Assembly: GCA_905182175.1 (NCBI GenBank)
Contig: CAJJAT010000011.1
Span: forward strand, 186,001-250,000
DNA from: Flavobacteriales bacterium UBA1494
GTDB lineage: Bacteria; Bacteroidota; Bacteroidia; Flavobacteriales_E; Vicingaceae
DNA length: 64,000 nucleotides
Reading direction: 5' to 3'
Shown here: positions 17,901 through 25,508 of the stretch, one piece after another
How the letters are laid out: each line of letters opens with the position of its first letter
Position numbering within the stretch: the first letter of the stretch is position 1
Made by a program: the position numbers and the translations under genes
The notes under the pieces: model-generated
The model's input: the letters and a program-made list of their open reading frames with translations, nothing else
Told to the model about the DNA's origin: nothing
Database searches by the model: none

Positions 17901-18903
17901 AAATTTAGGACACTTTTCTTATAGTACAATTGATGATAAAAACACTGGCTTTTCAGAAAATACGGAAAAACTGGTTGATAATGAACCTGGATTCAATGAT
18001 AAAGCATTAAAAGAGGGGGATACTATTAATGGGAAAAATAGAAAAAAAATAAAAGAAATGTCCATTATAGAGCTAATCAATCTTAGTACTGAAGATAGAT
18101 GGAATAAAAAAGAAAAAGAGGGAATTGTTACGAACTTTTCTAACCAAGAAAAATTAACAGTAAAGGAAAGCAGTTTAGCAAGTACGGCTAGATTTAACGG
18201 AGATAACATAGAAGGAGATAACATAGAAGATAAGTATAAAGCAAATCAACTTTCTAGTTCTCAAATAATGAATATAATGGGTGAGTTCCCTGAAGATGTA
18301 AAAAAAGAAGATCGAAATCTAGTAGATAAAATAACACCAAGGTTAGATTCACTTCAAATTATAAATGCTAGATTAAATAACTTAAGTGTTTTTTCTGAGT
18401 TTATTAATAATAGAATTGATCCAAAGCAAGAGATAACAAAAGACCCTGATTTAAGCACTTCAAATAAGAGAAGTGCATACAGCAAATTGGTAAATAATAA
18501 ATTAAATATAGCTAAACCATTTGTTATACATTACCAAGATTTAATTAAAGACCTTAACACTGAAATAACAAAAGGTAATGGAATTAAATCTGATTTAACA
18601 GATGGTGTGGATTTACTGCCTTTTAGAGCTAAAAATGATAAAATAAAAACTATTGAAGAAATTAAAAATGAAATATTTAGAGGAACTACTTTTTTCTCTT
18701 CAGCTAAAACAATTAAAGAAGGCATGGGTAGATTTAATACCACATTAGACGATTTCAATACCAATAAGTTGGTAACTCAAAAAACTATGAAAGCCAATAG
18801 TAGGATTATCAATAAAAAAATTGGTAAGCAAGAAAGTGAAATAAAAAATATACTAGCTAAACAGGAAACAAAAAATAATATTTCAAGAATATTAAAAAAG
18901 TAA
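14989..18903 (+). CDS. Large repetitive protein, candidate CIS cargo
   Basis: A 1304-residue protein I cannot assign to a named family. The N-terminal ~60 residues are Ala/Thr/Asn-rich and low-complexity. The region ~330-800 consists of beta-rich modules; two show marked identity (SADTAVWNGEIL and following residues, near residues 445 and 581). A Gly/Ala-rich, hydrophobic stretch at ~880-920 (PVAEGKVAAGAYAGVQAGSA) could insert in or cross membranes, and the last ~250 residues are charged and helical. There is no signal peptide and no sorting domain. The gene is visibly richer in A+T than its neighbours. It is convergent with the CIS ATPase, 27 bases away. Its size, lack of export signal and location make it the best cargo or toxin candidate; no toxin motif was recognised. 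Confidence 0.75.
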   Translation: MAKTIQTGSGSLQDAAANTITTGNAVANHVNEGTERIDSEITNINETLSKGSTAVANALTFKSYADENTPLRATENQDGEWEAKKEVANVKLRQGSFSKKIKKNDVKITNEVITAKDLGENAHRYGNGEWKSDEGGSSKSENIKNRYKLGGGKTDDGAVSGALDQIDISDGRSLLSRMVKIKSFFKVDDSTFLTFIKKVDVFNNASDISTKQEAYIKVIYQGYAWIAAFPNLNDKKANKKRAIINEIISGSISNFAEVELTYLAFEDAYKSFTADSSINILDPSDFDGIDAFNKLRAFLNQRDIWKKQHNSPVKNKMHSDEKKAMKNIEKLGTLEVKASGEFNIIPGVLKISNPTLKLENLGKEITITSGVSLAAGVNFEAAQLKASGEFTIEINNENIWDSLDSDFKIATATLTDGEVIGSFLNQNFKIEGVKYSTQSRDNISADTAVWNGEILTKDGSITFDKPSISHTEGFVFKTAVGTLNEVNFGSFVKLQNIEILVLREGKDQYDITGTSNSFFEADIPGLAEVKLEGDFTLNRDAEKIFNSKIENGNLNVTFLGHIVKLTGVNYSSKESPDKVSADTAVWNGEILSKKSSITIDNPSISNDKGFYFTSATGSLSEISLGNSAKAKNLLIRIEKKGVEYIVKGSGEVDSMIDLDGLTNARFNATVNIVRNPNKEYYYIIKDGDINAQLWSSNIAISKVNTSGYTNEGIVNLINFSATVVDLENSIKPFKFGVFTLQARTIALFNEKDKKGFQLTLDATMGNVFPSPFGDENSLKGRAKIETGITSDPEKTNANFEFVTLHFGGSIKNPLSSISILDGWEGNRMDIGASIMVFPGVFAEFGLFIESLLSFGGNIEIIATKDDNNSVLLHIDAPVAEGKVAAGAYAGVQAGSALLASFALYLEAFGEIDAKLHGEFEKRFSLNEDTPSKKASIDLTLEGDANVIAQLRAVARALLFFKKVWKYELASKNLGHFSYSTIDDKNTGFSENTEKLVDNEPGFNDKALKEGDTINGKNRKKIKEMSIIELINLSTEDRWNKKEKEGIVTNFSNQEKLTVKESSLASTARFNGDNIEGDNIEDKYKANQLSSSQIMNIMGEFPEDVKKEDRNLVDKITPRLDSLQIINARLNNLSVFSEFINNRIDPKQEITKDPDLSTSNKRSAYSKLVNNKLNIAKPFVIHYQDLIKDLNTEITKGNGIKSDLTDGVDLLPFRAKNDKIKTIEEIKNEIFRGTTFFSSAKTIKEGMGRFNTTLDDFNTNKLVTQKTMKANSRIINKKIGKQESEIKNILAKQETKNNISRILKK
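16316..16760 (+). repeat. Two repeat modules 408 bases apart inside the large gene
   Basis: A 37-base identical segment is found at 16316-16352 and 16724-16760, and similarity extends beyond it (CTCAATTACA and CCGAGTATTTC recur in register). The spacing is exactly 136 codons, so the protein repeat is in frame. This points to module duplication or gene conversion within the gene. Confidence 0.85.
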
Positions 18904-18930
18904 TATAACTAGATAAATTTTGATGTGAAT

Positions 18931-20277
18931 TTAAGCTGTCTTCCCTTCCTTCATCATTTCATTTTTAATGCCCTCCATCAAAAAAGCTTTGGTTACCAAA
19001 CGCTCTCCACTTTGAGCAGCTTTAGTTACACAGTACTTTAAAATATTTACTATAGACCCCCCTGAAATTTCATAGTTTTGAGCGATTTCAGAAAGTTTTA
19101 TTTCATGGTCTAAATCAATGTTATTTCCAAATGCTTTTTCCCAAAGCTTTAACCTGTCTTTAGCCTCTGGCATTTTAAAATATACAATGCTTTGAAACCT
19201 TCTTGTAAAAGCTTGGTCTATATTCCCCTTTAAGTTAGAGGCTAGTATTACAACCCCTGGATATTCCTCCGTTCTTTGTAGTAAATAAGATACTTCCTGG
19301 TTGGCATACCTATCTTGACTAGAGCTAGTAGAAGTTCGTTTACCAAAAAGAGCATCAGCTTCATCAAAAAATAGTATCCAATCTTTACTTTCTGCCATGT
19401 CAAAAACACGTGCCAAATTCTTTTCTGTCTCCCCTACCCACTTAGAGGTTACCATAGATACATCAATTCTGTAAACTTCTTTACCTGTAGATTTTCCTAA
19501 TAAACCAGCAGTTAATGTTTTACCCGTACCAGGAGGACCATGAAACAACGCCCTATAGCCGGGCTTAACTACGTCTTTTAAATTCCATTTTTCAAGAATA
19601 GTATGGTTGTTATTAACCCAAGATAGTATATTGTCTACCTGTTCTTTAGCGTACTTGTCTAGCACTAAATTATTCCAGCTTCCAGATGTTTCTACCAGTG
19701 AGGCAGGAAACTTGGAGCTAAATTTGGGTTTTTTAGCAATCCCAAATGTAAATAAATCTAAATAATCTTCAGATATAACTAGTGCTCCACTTAGCATTGG
19801 CTCTGAACTTTTTACATCGTCAAGAGAAAGTATTTTGTGTTTAAATAATACATGAGAGGCGTCTAATAAATGCATTAGCTCAATTTTTAAGCCAATGTCT
19901 TCACCCGCAATTAAAAAAGCAGCCGTTTCGCCAGTTGGAATAAAACCACCGTGAGTAGTTCCTTTTATGCCACCAAACTCAGTAAACCCTCTGTTGGTAG
20001 TTTCATTTTTATTAAAGAAAATATCTAAAAGCCTTGGTCGAATATGGGGCGCTAATGTTAATGCAATTAACAAGCGTTCACTAAAGCTAAATTTATAATA
20101 CTTTATTATTTCTGCATATACAGAGCTGTCTCTGTCTAAATTTGGTGGTACTATTTCAAAAACACCTTTATTACTTGTTTCTTGCTCAAAATACAAATTG
20201 AACCTGGTTTTAATAACCAATTTTAACCAGCTTAATTCTTTTTCTAATGTTTTACTATTTAGTTCTTTGTTGTCCAT
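18931..20277 (-). CDS. CIS-associated AAA+ ATPase (Afp15/Pvc15-like)
   Basis: The 448-residue product has an AAA+ domain in its second half: Walker A GPPGTGKT, Walker B ILFFDEADALFGKR, sensor-1 VILASN and the arginine-finger region FTRRFQ. This subtype of AAA+ protein is a constant member of extracellular CIS loci, where it is required for particle assembly rather than sheath recycling as with ClpV. The N-terminal ~200 residues are a CIS-specific extension. It is the last gene of the minus-strand operon and overlaps the tape-measure gene by 19 bases. The next gene, the 1304-residue candidate cargo, converges on it 27 bases away, and no terminator hairpin fits in that gap. Family call firm; exact role inferred from Afp/PVC. 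Confidence 0.93.
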   Translation of the reverse strand: MDNKELNSKTLEKELSWLKLVIKTRFNLYFEQETSNKGVFEIVPPNLDRDSSVYAEIIKYYKFSFSERLLIALTLAPHIRPRLLDIFFNKNETTNRGFTEFGGIKGTTHGGFIPTGETAAFLIAGEDIGLKIELMHLLDASHVLFKHKILSLDDVKSSEPMLSGALVISEDYLDLFTFGIAKKPKFSSKFPASLVETSGSWNNLVLDKYAKEQVDNILSWVNNNHTILEKWNLKDVVKPGYRALFHGPPGTGKTLTAGLLGKSTGKEVYRIDVSMVTSKWVGETEKNLARVFDMAESKDWILFFDEADALFGKRTSTSSSQDRYANQEVSYLLQRTEEYPGVVILASNLKGNIDQAFTRRFQSIVYFKMPEAKDRLKLWEKAFGNNIDLDHEIKLSEIAQNYEISGGSIVNILKYCVTKAAQSGERLVTKAFLMEGIKNEMMKEGKTA

Positions 20278-23200
20278 TCAACGAAAATCATATAATTAAT
20301 CCAATGAAACTTAATTAGTGAAATACCCCAAGGCAACTTTCTCAATAATACATCAATTGGTTTACTTTCTACTTTAAGCTTCCAGTTTTTTTCATCAAAA
20401 GTTAAAGCTCCCCCTCTTTTTAAGAAACTATCTCTAAAAGTAGCTAAAGAAGTGTTTTTCATTTCTTTCCATTTGCTTTTAATAGATTCTAAAAGTTGAT
20501 CTGCTTCCTGTTTTTCTTCATTTGTTAAAGCTACAAACATATCTAAAGGATCAGCGAGCGGTATCCCACAAATTAACTTATTAAATACCAACACGAATTC
20601 TGGAGAAGTATCTCCCCCGTCAATAATGTATTGTAGCAAATGTACAGCTCTAAACTGACTTTCTTTGTCAATAAACGCTTTGTCTTTAATGTAGCCCAAC
20701 CTGGTAAATAAAGTGCCTACAAATGGCCATATTAATGCCAGCCCAGCATTATATATTTGTAATTGTTCCCCTTTTTTAATATCTGACAATAGGCTATCAT
20801 TTACAAAAGTTAAGGCTATTGGTTCCAATTGGAGCTGTTGCTTTTCGAAATAATTTTTGATCTTATTTAGTAATTGGTCATTAAACTTCATTTTAAGCAT
20901 AAATTCCTTTACAACATTACTGGGAGACTTTGCCATTTCATCCAAAATGTTAAGCTCTTTTACAACCTTACTGTACGCATCTTCTTCTAAGGTAAAGTAG
21001 TTTGTTTTCTCAAAATCAGTAAGCACCTCTTGTAACTTTCGCAACCCACTGAACCGTTCCTCATTTATTACTTTATCCTTAATGGAATCAAAGGCCTCTG
21101 TTAAGCTTGTGCCTTTTATTCTTGCCCACTGTTTAATTAAAAAACAAACAGCATTACTCTTCCACTTCTGCAAATTTATCGTCTGAAAAGATTGATTTAT
21201 AGACAGTGTAGGATAATGTTTTACATCGAACAAATCCAAGTTATTGGCTAAATAATGAAACTCTATATTTACTAATAATTCTGAATTATCTGTTTCAAAC
21301 CTATCCATAACTTCACCATTTGTAATATCTAACAAAACGCTATAAAGTGCAGTATTCGTTATTGACTTTGCCCTAAAGAAAGAGAGCAACGTGGAGTTTA
21401 CTTCTCGCATAGGGGAAAGGCTTAGATAATGTATAAAGCTTAAAAAAGTGCTATTTAGGTTGTATTCCGATAAACCTACTTGACTAACAAATAACTGACT
21501 TAATGTCAGAATTTTATCATCTATGCCAATCGGATAAATTTCCTTTAAAACTCCCGACATTTCGTTAATAATTGTGGTATTTGCAGTCAGTTCATTTTGA
21601 AAAGCATTTTCATAATCAGATAGTTGTAATTGAATTTCATATACCCATTCTTGCTCTAATACCTGATCAGCTGATAGCTGCTCCAATATCTTTTTGATTA
21701 ATTCATTGCCTTTATATGCCCCATTTTGAGTTAACAAGCCATGTAGCACTTTTATTAACTCTGAATTGAAAACCTCCAATGCGTCCGATGATTTCTGGAC
21801 AGGATTGAATGCCTCTACTAAATCTAAAATTACCCCTTGATAATACTTGTAATCATTTGCCATGACAAATGGCTTAGTAAGCAATAGAATTGCTGGTATT
21901 CTTCTATCGTCCTCGTTCAATTTATTTCGCCCCAAAGAAACTAATTTATTGTAAAAATCGCTATCCAGTTCTGTCAGATCTCGTGGCAATACCCCTCCCT
22001 TTTTATCAAGTTGAGACTTTCCTATCTTAGAGGTTTGAGACCCATCCCTCGTTTCATTTTTATCCTCTCGCGCCCATTCTTCGAATTCATTAAAAGTGGG
22101 CCCTATTTCAATAGATAGGTTAAAATTTCTATTAATTGAAGTTACTAGCGTTTTAATTTGATTAACAAATTGGGAACTCCTTTGTATAAACTCAATCCAT
22201 ACATAGCGAATTGTATATTCTAATAGTAGAGTTATTACGCTAGTTTGTGCTGTAGCAGTTAAATCATAATACATTACTAGTTTGATATCTGATAATTGAA
22301 CAATCAGCGCTTGAGATTTCTTATTCGCCGGCCATATTTGACGAATAATAGTTATCAATTCCTTGATAACCCCGTCAGCTAACTGATCAATTTTATTAGG
22401 CTCATTTAATTGAAAATTATAGAACGATATCATTTTTTCGCTAATCAAACTATCGGAAACAATCAACTCCAATTCTTTGAAAAAAACAACCCTATTTTCG
22501 TTAAATAAAAGAATAAATTGTATTTGAAATGTCTTTAAGTTCTCAAACGGAGACCACCAAGGGAGTTCGTTGTTGTAGATAAAATATTTAAAAATTGCCA
22601 AGTTTAATTCAATTGACTTATTATGACTAACCAATTCATTTTTCAGTTCGATCTCGTTTTGCTCGCCTATCTCATCTAGTTCAGTAAGGGTCATTTCTTC
22701 GCTTTCTTCACCCCTTATTTCTCTTAGATTGGTTTCTTCTGCTAACTCTTCGTTTTTGAGTTCGATCTCGTTCTGCTCGTCTATCCCATCTAGTTCAGTA
22801 AGGGTCATTTCTTCGCTTTCTTCACCCCTTATTTCTCTTAGATTGGTTTCTTCTGCTAATTCTTCGTTTTTGAGTTCGATCTCGTTTTGCTCGCCTATCT
22901 CATCTAATTCCGTAAGGATCATTTCGTCGCTTTCTTCACCTCTTATTTCTCTTAGATTAGTTTTTTCTGATAACTCTTCAGAACCACGTCTATCTATTTG
23001 AAATCGAGCGTTAAATAAAAAATACTCCAACGGGAAAGCGCTCTTCTTTAAATTCTCGAGGATTAGTTTTTGGTAACTACTATTTGCTAAACTCTCTTTT
23101 ACAAATGATAAGTAGCTCTCTCGGTCATTTGAAAGTGAGCCAATTAAAATTCCTGTTTTAAAAAAATCAATTAACTCACCCATTAAGTTAACATGCAATA

Positions 23201-25508
23201 TATTAGAAAGTAAATAGTTGATTTGCCCGAGGTTTGATTTTATTTCAAACGATTGGCTGGGTATTTCGCTTTTTACATTTAACACTAATTTTAACATCTC
23301 CTCAACTCTCTTAGAATTAAAATAGTGTGATGTTAAATTTTCATTAGATATCGCGTTAAGAATGTTTCTACTTGCTATATAATTCGATAGGAAGTCTTCT
23401 AAAATATGATCAAAAATAGATTTTAGCGATTTTTCGTTATTGCTATTAATTAAATCAAAAACTATACTGTTTTGAGCACTTTTGATATTGATAGAAGAGT
23501 CTAACAAAAATAGAGTAACAAGATTTAAATCTTTTAAAAATAACTTGAGTTGTACTATACTGTTGGTGGATATAAAGTCTTGCAAAAGAAAATTAAATAT
23601 CGAAGTGTCTATGGTATAAATTAAGCTTTGCAGAAGCTTTGGTGTCTTCTTAATAAAGTTTATAAATTTTACATAGTAAATGTTATGACTCTTTTTAAAT
23701 TGACTGATTAATCGTTGTACTTGAATAATTTGATCCCCTTTTTGAATTGAAAGCTCGTTTCCCTCTGCGTTGCGCAGTTGCATTATGCCCCACCATGGCA
23801 ATTCGTTAAACAAAATATAATGTGAAAGAGTATTACTGTAAAAGGCAGCGTCCAATGTAACGGTTGTATTCTGATCCTCGATTTTCTCCTTTTTCTTCCT
23901 AAGCTCAATTGGTTGTTTAGTCTCCTCTAATACCTCAATTACCATTCTCACTGTATCAGAACTAGAAAACCCTTTCCATTTTTCTGAGTTAAATTTCTCA
24001 TTCTTTGCAACTTTCCCAAGTACTACCCATTGGCTAAACAATTCTTTAGTGGGCTTAAAATAAGTTTCCTTTCGATAAATTAAACGTTGTAATGTGGTGG
24101 AATTAAACTCCTTTTTTAATGCCTGCATATCTTTTACCGCAACTAACCTATTTTTTACCAAACTTTCCAAAAAATCAAACAGCATGGTTTTCTCTAACAA
24201 GAAATTTGGAGAAAATACGTGAACAAATTTTTCCAACTTCGGCTCACTCAAGCGTTTTAACAAATCCCAAAGCCAGTTTGATGCTTTTGTAAGCAATGCC
24301 CCCCTTATTTGAAAAGGGTATTTCTGAGTATACGCAAGAAAGAAACTTAAAATAGCGCTTTCCGATTGAACGTTTAATTGCAAAGGGAAAGATCCAGTTT
24401 TAATGAAATCAGTAATAACTTCATTCCCGAGCTCTTTCGGTGAAAAATCCTTTAAAACATCGGGTTTAAATTCTAATCCCTCTTGGGTAGGCAAAAGTGT
24501 TTGATTAGAGAGTATTGAATTATGCCGAGTTTCCATAAAAAGCTTCACAGGCCGGTTCGATTGTTCTGAATTATGCGAACTTTCCAATAAAAAATTTTGG
24601 AAGAGGAATATCCATTCCTCTTTTGAGACCTTCATTAGACCTCCTAAATTGGCAATAGAAAGGATTAACTCTGTAATTAATAGGTCATACTTCTTAACTT
24701 TCTCTTTAAAGTATTTATCCCTCTCCTTGGAATTGGATAATAATTTTTCGCCTTGTACTTGAAGCTCTAATTCCTCTATGAGGATGTTGAGTTTATATTC
24801 AAAAAAATGACTAACTATTTCATTTACATTTCCCCTAACGGAAACTTTGTTGGATATAAAGTATTTTTCTACAGCTTTTCGAAAGTCACTCTTGGTAATT
24901 AATAATATCGCTTGATTTAAATTAAAAATCCTGTCTAACTCCTTTATTGCAAGTAAAATATTCGGGTTTATTTTGGCGAAGAAACTCTCAATTTGCTTCG
25001 GTTTAAACTGCTGCAGGACTCGATGAATTATTATTTTATCCTGCTTGTTTTTAATAAGAAAGTGGTGCAACTTCCTGGCTTCTGAATTTGATAATTCATC
25101 AATTATAATTTCCAAATTGCCCCCGTTCCCTATACTTTCATTCAAGCCTGATAAAAATCCCCTCTTTAATGCCTTTCCTACTATATCTATTGTCTGCAGG
25201 GCTTCAGAGCTTGACGGCATTAAAGCGCTTATTTTGGCGTTAAACTGCTGTTTGAAATAGTCAATCAACTTCTCCTCTTCTGCATTTGAAATATTATTTA
25301 GATCCGCAACAATTAATGTCTCTAAATCAATATTAACTTGGTTAATAGAAATGTTTATGGATTGGTCGAGAGAATCCATCCTCTCAATTATAAAAGGTTT
25401 GATTTTATCTTCGAAAAAGTCCTTGAAAGAAGCATGTAAATTAGTTGCCTTCTTGTTGGAGGATATATTGATTTTTACATTGTTTATCGAATGATTCTCA
25501 TTATTCAT
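20259..25508 (-). CDS. CIS tape-measure protein with acidic tandem repeat
   Basis: A 1749-residue protein of the tape-measure type annotated in Bacteroidota CIS loci (CIS_TMP). The N-terminus (NNVKINISSNKKA, then ISINQVNIDLETL) fits its opening domain. FNELPWWGIMQL and YNNELPWWSPFENL mark repeated units with the conserved PWW motif. The protein is largely helical and sets tube length by analogy with Afp14. A Glu-rich 38-residue unit is repeated three times in tandem around residues 845-958, coded by 22635-22976. The gene overlaps its upstream neighbour (876-residue baseplate gene) by 8 bases and the ATPase by 19, so the three are translationally coupled. The assignment rests on motif, size and place in the gene order. 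Confidence 0.83.
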   Translation of the reverse strand: MNNENHSINNVKINISSNKKATNLHASFKDFFEDKIKPFIIERMDSLDQSINISINQVNIDLETLIVADLNNISNAEEEKLIDYFKQQFNAKISALMPSSSEALQTIDIVGKALKRGFLSGLNESIGNGGNLEIIIDELSNSEARKLHHFLIKNKQDKIIIHRVLQQFKPKQIESFFAKINPNILLAIKELDRIFNLNQAILLITKSDFRKAVEKYFISNKVSVRGNVNEIVSHFFEYKLNILIEELELQVQGEKLLSNSKERDKYFKEKVKKYDLLITELILSIANLGGLMKVSKEEWIFLFQNFLLESSHNSEQSNRPVKLFMETRHNSILSNQTLLPTQEGLEFKPDVLKDFSPKELGNEVITDFIKTGSFPLQLNVQSESAILSFFLAYTQKYPFQIRGALLTKASNWLWDLLKRLSEPKLEKFVHVFSPNFLLEKTMLFDFLESLVKNRLVAVKDMQALKKEFNSTTLQRLIYRKETYFKPTKELFSQWVVLGKVAKNEKFNSEKWKGFSSSDTVRMVIEVLEETKQPIELRKKKEKIEDQNTTVTLDAAFYSNTLSHYILFNELPWWGIMQLRNAEGNELSIQKGDQIIQVQRLISQFKKSHNIYYVKFINFIKKTPKLLQSLIYTIDTSIFNFLLQDFISTNSIVQLKLFLKDLNLVTLFLLDSSINIKSAQNSIVFDLINSNNEKSLKSIFDHILEDFLSNYIASRNILNAISNENLTSHYFNSKRVEEMLKLVLNVKSEIPSQSFEIKSNLGQINYLLSNILHVNLMGELIDFFKTGILIGSLSNDRESYLSFVKESLANSSYQKLILENLKKSAFPLEYFLFNARFQIDRRGSEELSEKTNLREIRGEESDEMILTELDEIGEQNEIELKNEELAEETNLREIRGEESEEMTLTELDGIDEQNEIELKNEELAEETNLREIRGEESEEMTLTELDEIGEQNEIELKNELVSHNKSIELNLAIFKYFIYNNELPWWSPFENLKTFQIQFILLFNENRVVFFKELELIVSDSLISEKMISFYNFQLNEPNKIDQLADGVIKELITIIRQIWPANKKSQALIVQLSDIKLVMYYDLTATAQTSVITLLLEYTIRYVWIEFIQRSSQFVNQIKTLVTSINRNFNLSIEIGPTFNEFEEWAREDKNETRDGSQTSKIGKSQLDKKGGVLPRDLTELDSDFYNKLVSLGRNKLNEDDRRIPAILLLTKPFVMANDYKYYQGVILDLVEAFNPVQKSSDALEVFNSELIKVLHGLLTQNGAYKGNELIKKILEQLSADQVLEQEWVYEIQLQLSDYENAFQNELTANTTIINEMSGVLKEIYPIGIDDKILTLSQLFVSQVGLSEYNLNSTFLSFIHYLSLSPMREVNSTLLSFFRAKSITNTALYSVLLDITNGEVMDRFETDNSELLVNIEFHYLANNLDLFDVKHYPTLSINQSFQTINLQKWKSNAVCFLIKQWARIKGTSLTEAFDSIKDKVINEERFSGLRKLQEVLTDFEKTNYFTLEEDAYSKVVKELNILDEMAKSPSNVVKEFMLKMKFNDQLLNKIKNYFEKQQLQLEPIALTFVNDSLLSDIKKGEQLQIYNAGLALIWPFVGTLFTRLGYIKDKAFIDKESQFRAVHLLQYIIDGGDTSPEFVLVFNKLICGIPLADPLDMFVALTNEEKQEADQLLESIKSKWKEMKNTSLATFRDSFLKRGGALTFDEKNWKLKVESKPIDVLLRKLPWGISLIKFHWINYMIFVEWTTKN
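22635..22976 (-). repeat. 3 x 114-base in-frame tandem repeat in the tape-measure gene
   Basis: Three head-to-tail units of exactly 114 bases code for 38 residues each (ELAEETNLREIRGEESEE..., ending EQNEIELKNE). The two units nearest the 3' end are almost identical, and the first is more diverged (ELSEKTN, DEMILTEL). Units are in frame, so copy-number changes would lengthen or shorten the protein by 38 residues without breaking it. Confidence 0.95.

Noticed and set aside
22635-22976. Tandem repeat as CRISPR
   Set aside because: Units are contiguous 114-base coding repeats without spacers.
22729-23001. Open frame opposite the tape-measure repeats
   Set aside because: It is the antisense reading of the 114-base repeat and consists of Ser-rich repeats with no independent support.
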